Of a stretch of DNA of 64,000 nt, positions 1-8,757 are shown in pieces; the first letter of the stretch is position 1; every line of letters starts with the position of its first letter. This DNA comes from CBDHDJ01 sp965261645 (GTDB lineage Bacteria; Pseudomonadota; Alphaproteobacteria; SHVV01). The position numbers and the translations under genes are program-made. The DNA lies in NCBI GenBank assembly GCA_965261645.1, contig CBDHDJ010000004.1, forward strand, positions 1,736,001-1,800,000. The letters are read 5' to 3'. The notes beneath the pieces are model-generated. The model had not been told where the DNA came from and did no database searches. It saw nothing but the letters and a program-made list of their open reading frames with translations.

Positions 1-826
1 AGGTGGCGAGATCGAACTCCTGCGGATCTGTTTCGACGGAGAAGTCGACGAGGCGCGCTACGCCTTCCAGGCTGAGGCGGTCGTTCACCCGGTAGCTCCC
101 CGATGCGACCACGGTCTCGTTCTCGTAACCGTCGGTCTCGGGATTGCCGTTATCCTCGTCGGCCTGGGATATGCCGTTGGTTTGATACCGGCTGCCGGTC
201 AAGCTGAAGGCGTAGCGCTCGGTCGAGCCCGAGATATGGGCCGAGGCGCGGGCGGTGTCGAGGGAGCCGGCTTCCGTGCGCGCCGTGGCCACGGTGGGGC
301 CATCGCCTTTCTTGGTGATGATGCTGATCACGCCACCCATGGCATCGCCGCCGTAGAGCGTGCTTTGCGGCCCGCGCAGAATCTCGATGCGCTCGATGCC
401 ATCGGTGAGCAGTCCGCCGAAATCGAAATTCGACCCGAGCCCCGGGTCGCTCACCTCCATGCCGTCGATCAGCACCAGCGTATGGTTGCCTTCCGCTCCC
501 CGAATCCGCACCTCGGTGAAGGAGCCCAGATTGCCGGTCTGTGTCACCGCGAGGCCGGGCACATCGCGCAGGACCTCCTCGACCAGCGCGGCCTGGCGCT
601 CCTCGATGTCCTCGGCAGTGATGAGCGTGATCGCGCTGCCGATCCGGTCGGCGGGGAGGGGTATCCGCGCCGCCGTGACCACGACCTCGGGCAGCGGTAT
701 CACGCCGCCCGTGCCTTGCGCCACCGCGGGGCGCTCCAGCGTGACGAGAAACGCCACAACGAGCATGGCTTGGGCCGCTCTACGCCAGTATCCAACTTGT
801 TCCTCTCTCATAGCCTGTCGTGTCAT
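1..826 (-). CDS. btuB: TonB-dependent outer-membrane receptor, BtuB-like (C-terminus beyond window)
   Basis: The reverse strand is open from an ATG at 826 to the window edge. A hydrophobic leader is followed by a TonB-box-like stretch (EVVVTAAR) and a plug domain with RGAEGNHTLVLIDG and RGPQSTLYGGDAMGGVI, the classic TonB receptor plug motifs. About 275 residues are visible; the beta-barrel is mostly missing because the window starts inside the gene. A cobalamin riboswitch lies upstream on the same strand, so a B12 or corrinoid receptor energised by TonB-ExbBD is the best reading. Another substrate cannot be excluded from the plug alone. Confidence 0.85.
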   Translation of the reverse strand, partial: MTRQAMREEQVGYWRRAAQAMLVVAFLVTLERPAVAQGTGGVIPLPEVVVTAARIPLPADRIGSAITLITAEDIEERQAALVEEVLRDVPGLAVTQTGNLGSFTEVRIRGAEGNHTLVLIDGMEVSDPGLGSNFDFGGLLTDGIERIEILRGPQSTLYGGDAMGGVISIITKKGDGPTVATARTEAGSLDTARASAHISGSTERYAFSLTGSRYQTNGISQADEDNGNPETDGYENETVVASGSYRVNDRLSLEGVARLVDFSVETDPQEFDLAT

Positions 827-1085
827 GATCCTCTCCGTTCTTGCTCCATTTGAACCACGTTGGGTCGAACGAACGGAGGGTGAGCCCCTCCGCCCGGCGA
901 AACGGAAGCTGGTCGCCGACAGGGTGAACGCCCGATCCCACGTGCGGGCGGGATGGCCATTGGGGACTGGATTGGAGGGACATGCCCACGGCTCCCCGGT
1001 CACAACAACACAGCTTCCTGCGTCACCGCTCACGGAGATCCGTCCCGGCGAAAATTCCCCGTCCGCCGGTGGGCGACGCCCGCGA

Positions 1086-1245
1086 CGGCAGGTCTCCTGG
1101 CTTGCGGGTCGTAGCGTGGCGTCCGGCCTTCCCGGTTTCCCAGTGGCCTCGTATGGACGCTTGCTCACCGCCTACAGTTGCGGGGGCAGCCGGGGCTTTG
1201 GCGCTCAGTGCCTTACCCCGTTCCCTTTTATCCCGTAAGGAACCG
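1086..1245 (-). promoter_or_regulatory. Cobalamin (adenosylcobalamin) riboswitch
   Basis: Read on the minus strand, this leader has the B12 box AAGCCAGGAGACCTGCC (complement of 1088-1104), GCCACTG (complement of 1141-1147) followed by a GGGAA-type element, and CCCGCAACTG (complement of 1175-1184). These are the conserved core parts of the class in the right order. It sits about 260 bases upstream of the TonB receptor start, so it should lower receptor expression when cobalamin is plentiful. Between it and the gene there is a short GC-rich dyad (874-892); no U-tract follows, so control could be at translation. No other gene is seen in 827-1389. Confidence 0.92.
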
Positions 1246-1389
1246 TCGCTACCCCGAGGTTAGTTGGTATTAACCCTAACCGCAACGGCTGGGCCGGACG
1301 CACGCAGCCGTTGCCAGCATCCGCGTGCCCCCCTAACCTAGCGGCGGCAGGGTGCGGCGGCTGCGTGCCGGCCTGAGGGAGGGATTCAC

Positions 1390-2118
1390 ATGGCGAGCAT
1401 CTTCATCACCGGATCGAACCGCGGCATCGGCTTCGAGTTCGCCAAGCAATACGCGGCCGACGGCTGGCGGGTCTATGCCACCTGTCGCACTCCGGACCGG
1501 GCGGATGCGTTGAAAAAGCTCGAAGGTGATGTGCGCGTTCACAAGCTCGATGTAGCGGACTTCGACGCGGTCGACGCGTTGGCCGAGGAGCTGCGTGACG
1601 AGACCTTCGACGTCGTACTTCTCAACGCGGGCCTCGCCATGGAACCGGACGAGACGGGCAAGCGCAAGGGCTCGAGCCTCGGCGTGTTAGACTACGAGGC
1701 CTGGGTGGAGGTGTTCCGCGTCAACACCATGGCGCCGGCCAAGATCGTCGAGAGTTTTCTCGACCAGATCCTGCGCAGCGAGCGCAAGCTCGTCATCGGC
1801 ATCACCAGCACGCTCGGTAGCATGGCGCACACCTATCCCGAAGAGTACGCCTTCAAACATCGCGGCCCGGCCTACCTCTATCGCTCGACCAAGGCGGCCT
1901 TGAACTCGGTCATCAAAACGATAGCATCGGAGCTCGAATCGGAGGGCATCACGGCTATTGCCATGAATCCGGGCTGGATCAGGACCGACATGGGCGGGCC
2001 CACGGCCTACATGGACGCGCCTGAGGCGATCGCCAGCATGCGCCAGGTGATCGCCGGCCTCGGCCCGGCCGACAACGGCCGGTTCATCGAGTATGACGGC
2101 TCGCCGCTGCCGTGGTGA
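1390..2118 (+). CDS. Short-chain dehydrogenase/reductase (SDR)
   Basis: This 242-residue protein starts at an ATG 6 bases after GAGGGAGGG. It has the Rossmann motif TGSNRGIG (residues 7-14), NAG (79-81), a serine/threonine pair at 140-141 and the catalytic YRSTK (Tyr164, Lys168). It is a classical NAD(P)H-dependent SDR, closest in feel to the carbonyl reductase/sniffer or C-factor type. The gene lies just before the dioxygenase cluster on the same strand, so it could oxidise a dihydrodiol or alcohol intermediate, but that is an inference from position only. Confidence 0.9.
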   Translation: MASIFITGSNRGIGFEFAKQYAADGWRVYATCRTPDRADALKKLEGDVRVHKLDVADFDAVDALAEELRDETFDVVLLNAGLAMEPDETGKRKGSSLGVLDYEAWVEVFRVNTMAPAKIVESFLDQILRSERKLVIGITSTLGSMAHTYPEEYAFKHRGPAYLYRSTKAALNSVIKTIASELESEGITAIAMNPGWIRTDMGGPTAYMDAPEAIASMRQVIAGLGPADNGRFIEYDGSPLPW

Positions 2119-2130
2119 GGTGCTGCGCCC

Positions 2131-2262
2131 CCCCTGACTGGACTGATCTCGATGGAAGATGGCGCGGCGAACGCCTGCCCGGTCAGCGATATTGCGGTGG
2201 GCGGCTTGTGGTCCTATGACGCGGAGTTCATGGGCTTTGAGCCCGAAGGTGCCGTCCGCTAA
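2131..2262 (+). pseudogene. Decayed C-terminal remnant of a second Rieske dioxygenase alpha subunit
   Basis: Translating 2131-2262 gives GLISMEDG, then SDIAVGGLWSY and FMGFEPEGAVR followed by a stop. The intact alpha subunit just downstream ends with GLISMEDG, ADIAIRGFWSY and LMGFEPDGAVR. The two tails align except that about 28 residues between GLISMEDG and the next block are missing here. This is the tail of a diverged paralogue that has lost its 5' part and had an internal deletion. It lies between the SDR stop and the alpha-subunit ribosome-binding site. Confidence 0.85.
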
Positions 2263-2293
2263 GTTGGCGCACGGTCCATGCACGGAGGTCAGG

Positions 2294-3553
2294 ATGGCAT
2301 ACACCGGCGACGTGGTTTTCCCGAAGCCCGATTATTCGCGCGTGCCCTTTGCGCTCTATCATGATCGTGAGATCTACGATCAGGAGCAGGAGAAGATCTT
2401 CCGAGGTCCGACCTGGTCCTATCTCGGGCTCGAAGCGGAGATTCCCAACCCAGGTGATTTCCGCACGATCTTCGTCGGTGACACGCCGGTGGTCATCAAC
2501 CGGGGCAAGGACAGCCAAGTTTACGCCTTCGTTAATCGATGCGCCCATCGTGGCGCCACCGTGATTCGCGAGGGGTACGGCAACGTCGAGGACCACACCT
2601 GCATCTACCACCGCTGGAATTACGATCTCGAGGGCAACCTGATCGGCATTCCGTTTCGCCGCGGCGTCGATGGCAAGGGCGGGCTCGCCGACGATTTCGA
2701 TCTCGCCGAGCACGGCCTGAGGAAACTTAAGGTCGCGCTCTATCACGGCGTCATCTTCGGCACGTTCTCGGACGAGACCGAGCCACTCGTCGATTATCTC
2801 GGCCCGACCCACGCCCATCACCTCGCGCGGGTGTTCAACCGCCCGGTGCGTATCCTCGGCTATCAGCGCCAGCGCATCTTCGGCAATTGGAAGCTCTATA
2901 ACGAGAACGTACGGGACATGTACCACGGCAGCCTGCTGCACGAGTTCCAGAGGACCTTCGGCATCGCCCGGGTGACTCAGTTCGGCGGCGGCAAGATGGA
3001 CCCGCGCCACCGCCACAACATCTCGTACCTGGTGGAGGGAGCCGATGATGACGAGGAGGCGCACCGTCAGTACCGCGATAATCGGGTGCGCGAAGGCTAT
3101 CTCGTGCTCGAGGACCCGGACTTCGTGACCTACCGGCCGGACTTCGACGACGGCATCAGCCTGTCGATCTGCTCGGTGTTTCCCAACGTCACCTTCCAGC
3201 AAATCCGCAACAGCCTGGCGACGCGCCAGATTCGCACCAAGTCGTTGGACGAGTTCGAGCTGTTCTGGGCGCTGTTCGGCTACGCCGACGACGACGAATC
3301 ATTGAGCCACCACCGCGTGATGCAGGGCAACCTGGTCGGGCCGGCGGGCCTGATTTCGATGGAGGATGGCGAGGCGGTGGAAATCGTCCATCGCTCGAGC
3401 CGGCGCGAGCAGGACGCCTATGCCGTGGTCGAAATGGGCGGCGGCGGCGAGATGCATGATTTCGAGACCCATATCGCCGACATCGCGATTCGCGGCTTCT
3501 GGTCCTATTACGCCGAGCTAATGGGCTTCGAGCCGGACGGCGCGGTGCGATAA
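2294..3553 (+). CDS. Aromatic ring-hydroxylating dioxygenase, Rieske alpha (large) subunit
   Basis: The protein has 419 residues from an ATG preceded by GGAGGT. The Rieske centre is Cys83-x-His85 and Cys103-x2-His106. The mononuclear iron site is seen in Asn205-x2-Asp208-x2-His211-x4-His216, with Asp358 in SMEDGEAVE as the likely third ligand. The alpha subunit binds the substrate and inserts both oxygen atoms. It is followed 22 bases later by the beta subunit and then by a flavin reductase, which gives a multicomponent dioxygenase or hydroxylase of the anthranilate/salicylate/biphenyl type. The exact substrate cannot be read. An upstream in-frame extension to 2159 was rejected because it is the paralogue remnant. 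Confidence 0.93.
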   Translation: MAYTGDVVFPKPDYSRVPFALYHDREIYDQEQEKIFRGPTWSYLGLEAEIPNPGDFRTIFVGDTPVVINRGKDSQVYAFVNRCAHRGATVIREGYGNVEDHTCIYHRWNYDLEGNLIGIPFRRGVDGKGGLADDFDLAEHGLRKLKVALYHGVIFGTFSDETEPLVDYLGPTHAHHLARVFNRPVRILGYQRQRIFGNWKLYNENVRDMYHGSLLHEFQRTFGIARVTQFGGGKMDPRHRHNISYLVEGADDDEEAHRQYRDNRVREGYLVLEDPDFVTYRPDFDDGISLSICSVFPNVTFQQIRNSLATRQIRTKSLDEFELFWALFGYADDDESLSHHRVMQGNLVGPAGLISMEDGEAVEIVHRSSRREQDAYAVVEMGGGGEMHDFETHIADIAIRGFWSYYAELMGFEPDGAVR

Positions 3554-3575
3554 GGCGCGGATCGGGGGTCGTGAC

Positions 3576-4049
3576 ATGACGGCACCGGAGGTGCGCGAGG
3601 CGATTTCCGATCTCTTGAGCAATTACGTCGCTCTTCTCGATCGCGACGACTACGACAAGTGGCTCGAGCACTTCACCGACGACTGCATCTACAAGGTGGT
3701 GCCGCGCGAGAACATCGATCAGGGATTGCCCGGCATCATCGTGTTGTGTGAAAACAAAAAGATGCTGGTCGACCGCATTGTTTCACTCCGCGAGGCCAAC
3801 GAATACAACCTCCACACCCCGCGCCATCTCATCAGCAATATCCGCATTGTCGGCGAGGAGCATGGCGTCTACGCGGTGGAAACGAACTACGCCGTCTACC
3901 AGTCCAATCTCGAGGGTGAGACGCGGCTGTTCAGCGTTGGCTCCTACGACGACCGCGTCGTGTTCGAGAATGGCACGCCCAGGTTCAAGGAGAAGGTCGT
4001 CATCGTCGATACCTATTCGATTCCGACCCTTCTCGCCAAACCGATCTAA
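3576..4049 (+). CDS. Aromatic ring-hydroxylating dioxygenase, beta (small) subunit
   Basis: This 157-residue protein follows the alpha subunit on the same strand. The family is a cone-shaped NTF2-like fold that holds alpha3beta3 hexamers together. The visible family traits are an acidic N-terminal helix (LLSNYVALLDRDDYDKWLEH), a central RHLISNIRI strand and the C-terminal strand region KEKVVIVDTYSIP. Length and position match the small subunit of two-subunit terminal oxygenases. It has no catalytic residues of its own. Confidence 0.92.
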   Translation: MTAPEVREAISDLLSNYVALLDRDDYDKWLEHFTDDCIYKVVPRENIDQGLPGIIVLCENKKMLVDRIVSLREANEYNLHTPRHLISNIRIVGEEHGVYAVETNYAVYQSNLEGETRLFSVGSYDDRVVFENGTPRFKEKVVIVDTYSIPTLLAKPI

Positions 4050-4114
4050 GCGCACGTGGCGGTCGCGACACTGCTTGACGGCTTCGCGTGATCCAGGAGG
4101 ATCGGAGGGAATGA

Positions 4115-5356
4115 TTGACGGACGGCACCATGGCGAATGAGACCGGCATCGTCATCGTCGGTGGAGGGCAGGCGGGCGGCAACGCGGCGTTCGCGCTGCG
4201 CAGCGGCGGTTACGCGGCCCCCCTCACGATCATCGGCGAGGAGCCCTACATCCCCTACGAGCGCCCGCCGCTCTCCAAGGGTCTGCTGGTTGGCGAGAGC
4301 GAGATAGCGGACACCTACATCAACACGGCCGAGGCTTACGCCGAGCAGGACATCACGCTCCGGCTCGAGACCCATGCCCAATCCATCGATCGCGCGGGCG
4401 GCGCGGTCCTCCTCGGCGATGGGACGGCCCTGGCGTACGACAAGATGATGCTCGCCACCGGGGCGCGGGTGCGCCGGCTCGACCTGCCGGGCGGCGATCT
4501 TGCCGGCGTGCATTACCTCCGTGATATCGCCGAATCCCTGGCGATCCGCGAGCACGCCGCGCCGGGCCGCCACGTCCTGGTCATCGGCGGCGGTTACATC
4601 GGCCTTGAAGTGGCGGCGAGCGCGACCAAGCTCGGTGCCACGGTCACCGTCGTCGAGGTGGCGCCGCTTCTCGTCAACCGCGTGGTGGCGTCCGACATGA
4701 GCGCGTACTTTCGCGACCTGCATGAACGTCATGATGTGACCGTGCTCACCGAGATGACGGTCGAGGCCATCGAGGGCGAGGGGCGTGTTCGCGAGGTGCT
4801 TCTCGCCGACGGCGAGCGGTTGGCGGTCGATATCGTGGTCATCGGCATCGGCGTCGTGCCGAACACCGAGCTGGCCGCCGAGGCTGGCCTGGCTCTCGAC
4901 AATGGCGTGCGGGTCGACGAATTCGGGCGCACCGATGATGACAGGATTTTCGCGGCGGGCGATGTGACCAACCATTTCAACCCGCTGCTTGGCCGGAGCG
5001 TGCGGCTCGAATCCTGGCAGAATGCGCAGAACCAGGCGATCGCGGTGGCACAGGTCATGCTCGGCGGCGAGACGCCCTATGCCGAGATTCCCTGGTTCTG
5101 GTCCGATCAGTACGACATCAACCTGCAGATCACCGGCGCCCCGGAGCGCTGGGATGCCTTGATTCGTCGCGCGGGCGAGGCCGCGGGGAGTTTCACGCTA
5201 TTCTATCTCGAGGGCGGCCTGCTAGTCGGTGCCAACGCGATCAACAACCCGCGCGACATCCGGCCGGCGCGGCGCATGATCGCCGAGAAAAAACCCGTGC
5301 GGGCCGATGAGTTGGCTGATCCGGGTGTCAAGCTTGCCGATCTGGCCAAGCGCTGA
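4115..5356 (+). CDS. Ferredoxin--NAD(+) reductase, rhodocoxin/rubredoxin reductase family
   Basis: The 413-residue protein has an N-terminal FAD dinucleotide fold (VIVGGGQAGG), a second NAD(H) fold (VLVIGGGYIGLEVA) near residue 155, and the C-terminal FAD motif IFAAGDVTN. It should pass electrons from NADH to the Rieske ferredoxin. The start is unclear: a TTG at 4115 has GGAGGGA about 4 bases upstream, while an ATG at 4130 is too far from it; a 9-codon reading frame at 4111 also begins with ATG. It ends 34 bases from the convergent ferredoxin gene. Confidence 0.92.
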   Translation: MTDGTMANETGIVIVGGGQAGGNAAFALRSGGYAAPLTIIGEEPYIPYERPPLSKGLLVGESEIADTYINTAEAYAEQDITLRLETHAQSIDRAGGAVLLGDGTALAYDKMMLATGARVRRLDLPGGDLAGVHYLRDIAESLAIREHAAPGRHVLVIGGGYIGLEVAASATKLGATVTVVEVAPLLVNRVVASDMSAYFRDLHERHDVTVLTEMTVEAIEGEGRVREVLLADGERLAVDIVVIGIGVVPNTELAAEAGLALDNGVRVDEFGRTDDDRIFAAGDVTNHFNPLLGRSVRLESWQNAQNQAIAVAQVMLGGETPYAEIPWFWSDQYDINLQITGAPERWDALIRRAGEAAGSFTLFYLEGGLLVGANAINNPRDIRPARRMIAEKKPVRADELADPGVKLADLAKR

Positions 5357-5390
5357 GACGAAGCTCGGAGGGGGCGTGAGCCCTGCGACG

Positions 5391-5747
5391 CTAATCGGCA
5401 GCTTCTTCCTTCTTGGGCGGCGGGGTATAGGCGATCAGGACTTCCTCGCCGTCCACCTTGACGGGAAAGGTCGGGATATCCACAGTGACCGGCGCGCTGA
5501 GGGCCTTTCCGGTGCGGATGTCGTAGCAGCCCTGGTGCAACGGGCATTCGATCGTGAAGTCCTCGAGATAGCCCTGCGTGAGAAAGGCGAAAGCGTGCGT
5601 GCAGACGTCGCTGGTGGCATAGAAATCACCGTCGACCCGAAAAAGAGCCATGCGTCGACCGGCGACGATGATCTGTTTCATGTCCCCGTCCTCGAGATCG
5701 CCCGTCGCTGCGACACTGTGCCAGTCGTCTGATTGTTGCTCCGCCAT
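5391..5747 (-). CDS. Rieske-type [2Fe-2S] ferredoxin
   Basis: From the ATG at 5747 the protein has 118 residues. An in-frame start at 5798 would add a tail unlike the family, so the internal ATG after GGGAAG is preferred. The Rieske ligands are Cys49-x-His51 and Cys68-x2-His71. It is the likely electron carrier between the reductase and the dioxygenase alpha subunit, although it is encoded on the opposite strand and converges on the reductase gene. It ends in a proline/lysine/glutamate-rich tail. Confidence 0.9.
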   Translation of the reverse strand: MAEQQSDDWHSVAATGDLEDGDMKQIIVAGRRMALFRVDGDFYATSDVCTHAFAFLTQGYLEDFTIECPLHQGCYDIRTGKALSAPVTVDIPTFPVKVDGEEVLIAYTPPPKKEEAAD

Positions 5748-5906
5748 GAGTGCTTCCCAAGGCTCTTCAAAAAAAGCTCGCCGCGTGAAAGAATTCACGG
5801 CGCCCGCAGGGCGCTAAAAATGCATGTCTCGGCCTATGAGTCAATGCCGCGCGGCAGAGACTCGCACGCCGTTCATTGGCACCCACAGAAGGCGCAAATC
5901 CGCCCG

Positions 5907-7191
5907 CTAACCGTGGCGCAGCGGCATCTCCGGAACCGCCTTGTTCTCCGGAACATCGACGTCCGCACCGAGCATTTTGCACCGCGTGCCATACCACCTG
6001 GAACCTGGGAAGGCGGTCGATCCGTGGGCGAAGATGCTCAGCAACGCGGTCGCAACAACGATGGAGAAAATAATGTCTCGGCCCGGCAGCGCGGATTCGC
6101 CCAGCACGAGCAGCGTGAATAGAATGGACGCGATACCACGCGGCCCGAACCACCCGAGGAACGCCACCGAGGCCCCCCGCAGACGCGTGCCGACAAGGCT
6201 TATGGCGACGGGGAGCATGCGGATCACAGTCAGGCTCAGGGCCGCGTAAATCAGGACCGGCCAGTCCCAGGCAGCCATCGCCAGCGGGATCATGAAGGCG
6301 CCAAAGATCAGAAAGACCAACAGCGTCATGAACTGGGCTTCGGCCTCGCCGAACTCCCACAGCGGTTGGCAATGGCCGCGCATGGCGTTGCCAAGGGTGA
6401 GCCCGGCGGCAAAGGCGGCGATAAAGCCGTTGCCGCCGACCAGCTCAGCACCGCCGAACGCCGCCAGCGCGAGGCCGATGACGGAGAGCTGATAGAAAGC
6501 GTGATTCATCCATCCGGAATTCGAACCGAGGGTGACCAGCTTGCCGCCCGCATAGCCGATCGCCACGCCCACAAGGGGACCGAGGATGAGTTGCAGCGCG
6601 ACGAACTCGACCCAATAAGACACCGCCGTCGGCCCTTGCGCGGCATCGGCAACGGTGAGCAGGATTAAGAATCACCGGGAGCGCGATACCATCATTGAGG
6701 CCGCTCTCGACATTGAGTGCCTGACGGATGCGGACCGGCACCAAGGTGTTGCTGACCACTGCTTGTCCCAGCGCCGCGTCGGTCGGCGCGAGAATGGCGG
6801 CCAGCACCGCGGCCTCCCAGAAGCTCAGAATATCGAACAGCACAGCGCCGACAGCCGCGCCGGCGATGATCGTCAGGGGCATCCCGACGATGAGCAGGCG
6901 CAGGGGCACATCGTGGTGGCGTTTGAGGAGACCGAGTTCGATGCGCGAGGCATCGATGAAAAGAATGAGGACGAGGGTGAGCCCGGCCAGAAGGTGGGTC
7001 ACCTCACCGAGCCCGTACACATCGTCGCCTGCGAAGTCGAAGGGGAGTAAGGCGAGGCCCGCCGGACCGACCACGAAGCCGAACAGCGCGAACACCATCG
7101 GCCCAGTTATGACGCTGGTTTCGACGCGCGCCGAAATCAGGCCGAACGCGAGAATGAGGGCAGCGATGAGCGCAAGAGCGAGATGTTCCAT
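5907..7191 (-). pseudogene. Cation:proton antiporter (CPA1 / Na+/H+ exchanger family), frameshifted
   Basis: Two overlapping reading frames together make one CPA1-type membrane protein of about 427 residues. The first (start 7191) runs through NVESGLNDGIALPVIL, the family signature. The second continues with LLTVADAAQG and ends with GWFGPRGIASILFTLLVLGE, another family signature, and a C-terminal tail near 5907. The frames join if one extra base is skipped at 6665-6666, and the total length (1285) is one over a multiple of three. Multiple hydrophobic segments are visible in both parts. Either the gene is dead or one base is a consensus error. Confidence 0.85.
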
Positions 7192-7372
7192 TCAAGTCAT
7201 CCCAACGGTGAGAGGCTGTATACGGCGCAATGCGCCGTGCGGCGGGTGCGGGCCATTGTAGCAGTGGGCCTGACCTGATGGTGGCGCCGGTGAACCTCTT
7301 GCGTTGCGCCGTGCTACGGTATATTCGCCCGGTTGATCAGACGGTGGCGTAGATGAAGGCGCGTGATGCACG

Positions 7373-8098
7373 ATGAATGACGAAAGCGCTAATCCAACGG
7401 CGGACCTGAGGGTCACTGCCGTGGCGGCCAGCATCGATGAGGCGATCACGTCGCGGTGCTCGGTGCGGAGCTTCCTGGCAACGCCCGTGCCGCGCACGCT
7501 CGTGGAGCATCTTCTCGACGTTGCCGCGCGGGCGCCCAGCGGCACCAACATGCAGCCCTGGCGGGCCTACGTCGTGGCGGGCGGAGCGAAGGAGCGTCTC
7601 TCGCGGGCCGTCCTCAAGGCCTATGACGAGGAGCCGAACGCCCACGAACGGGAATACAACTATTACCCCGGCGAGTTCCCCGAGCCCTTTCTCAGCCGCC
7701 GTCGCAAGGTCGGTTGGGACCTCTATGGGCTGCTGGGGATCAAGAAGGGCGAAAAGGACAAGATGAAGAGCCAGTTCGCGCGGAACTACCTATTCTTCGA
7801 TGCGCCGGTCGGCCTGATCTTCACCATCGACCGACGGCTCGAGCAGGGCAGCTGGCTCGACTACGGCATGTTTCTCCAAAACATCATGGTGGCCGCCCGC
7901 GGCTATGGCCTGCACACCTGCCCGCAGGCGGCCTGGGCGACCTTTCACAGGGTCATCCGCGAAGAACTCGGCGTGCCCGAGGGCGAAATCGTGGTTTGCG
8001 GCATGTCGCTCGGCTTCATCAACGAGGCCGCGCCCGAGAACGCGCTCGGCACCGAGCGGATGGAGGTCGACGAGTTCGTCACGTTCTTCGATGAATAG
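7373..8098 (+). CDS. Nitroreductase-family FMN flavoprotein
   Basis: The 241-residue protein has the typical N-terminus SRCSVRSFLATPVP, the FMN-contacting region AARAPSGTNMQPWRAYVV, and a late GMSLGF segment with the usual Gly-rich turn. Members reduce nitro groups, quinones or enones with NAD(P)H as homodimers. The length and the SGTNMQPW motif resemble nitrobenzoate/nitroarene reductases of the PnbA kind. It stands alone between the antiporter and the hyuAB operon, on the opposite strand to both. Its true substrate is unknown. Confidence 0.88.
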   Translation: MNDESANPTADLRVTAVAASIDEAITSRCSVRSFLATPVPRTLVEHLLDVAARAPSGTNMQPWRAYVVAGGAKERLSRAVLKAYDEEPNAHEREYNYYPGEFPEPFLSRRRKVGWDLYGLLGIKKGEKDKMKSQFARNYLFFDAPVGLIFTIDRRLEQGSWLDYGMFLQNIMVAARGYGLHTCPQAAWATFHRVIREELGVPEGEIVVCGMSLGFINEAAPENALGTERMEVDEFVTFFDE

Positions 8099-8110
8099 GC
8101 CGGGCGCTGG

Positions 8111-8752
8111 TCAGGACGCCGCGCGCCGGGCCGTCACCGCGTAGAGCGGGTCGCTCGCGCCCGGCGCAGGCGAGAGGTCTACGGGCTCGCTCTCGTCGAA
8201 CCTTTCGGACAGTTGAAAATACATGTCGATGAGCTGGGCGTGCTGCGCGTCGTCAAGCGTGCGCCAGACCGCCACGGCCTTGGTTGGAAACATGCGGTTG
8301 GAATAAGACACGACGCACGGTGCGCCGGGTCTGAGCACGCGTGCGATATCGGCGAATACCTCGGTCGGCTTCACGAGATACTGAATCGACACCGCGATGA
8401 GGCAGGCATCAAACGCGCCATCGTCGAACGGCAGCGCGGGCTCCCGGTTGAGGTCGTGAATGACGTGGTCGGTGAGCTGTGGGTTGGCGTCGAGTTCGGT
8501 CTTGTTCATCCCGAGACCGACGATCGAGCGATAGGTGTTGTCCTCGGGCAAGTGCGACACGCAACTCGACATCAAATCGAGAAATTCGCCATCGGGCGGC
8601 AGGAGCTCGGCGTAATAGTCCCTCAGCGCCTCGCAGGCGGCCTCGTCGATATGGGTGACGAGGCGCGGCATGGTGTAGAACAGCGTATCGTCGGTTTCAT
8701 CGGCGCGCCGGAAATACTCCAGTGGCAGGGAGGTCTCCGGCTCCGCCGCCAT
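8111..8752 (-). CDS. SAM-dependent methyltransferase-like protein (class I, type 11)
   Basis: This 213-residue protein has a Rossmann-type core: FLDLMSSCVSHLP in the motif I position, HDLNREPALPFDDGAFDAC in the region that normally follows motif III, and LVKPTEVFADIARVLRPGAPCVVSYSN, the typical post-core helix and strand. Motif I has lost the usual glycine-rich loop (DLMSSCVSH rather than DxGxGxG), so SAM binding is not certain. The start codon is 5 bases after the hyuB stop, so it is the last gene of a hyuA-hyuB operon. Confidence 0.75.
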   Translation of the reverse strand: MAAEPETSLPLEYFRRADETDDTLFYTMPRLVTHIDEAACEALRDYYAELLPPDGEFLDLMSSCVSHLPEDNTYRSIVGLGMNKTELDANPQLTDHVIHDLNREPALPFDDGAFDACLIAVSIQYLVKPTEVFADIARVLRPGAPCVVSYSNRMFPTKAVAVWRTLDDAQHAQLIDMYFQLSERFDESEPVDLSPAPGASDPLYAVTARRAAS

Positions 8753-8757
8753 GGCGC

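Noticed and set aside
360..1238. Open 292-residue frame on the plus strand over the riboswitch and TonB gene
   Set aside because: It is antisense to a clear TonB receptor and crosses the riboswitch; the composition is typical of a shadow frame in GC-rich DNA.
2228..3202. Long antisense frame opposite the Rieske alpha subunit
   Set aside because: No motifs, no ribosome-binding site, and it lies opposite a well-supported gene.
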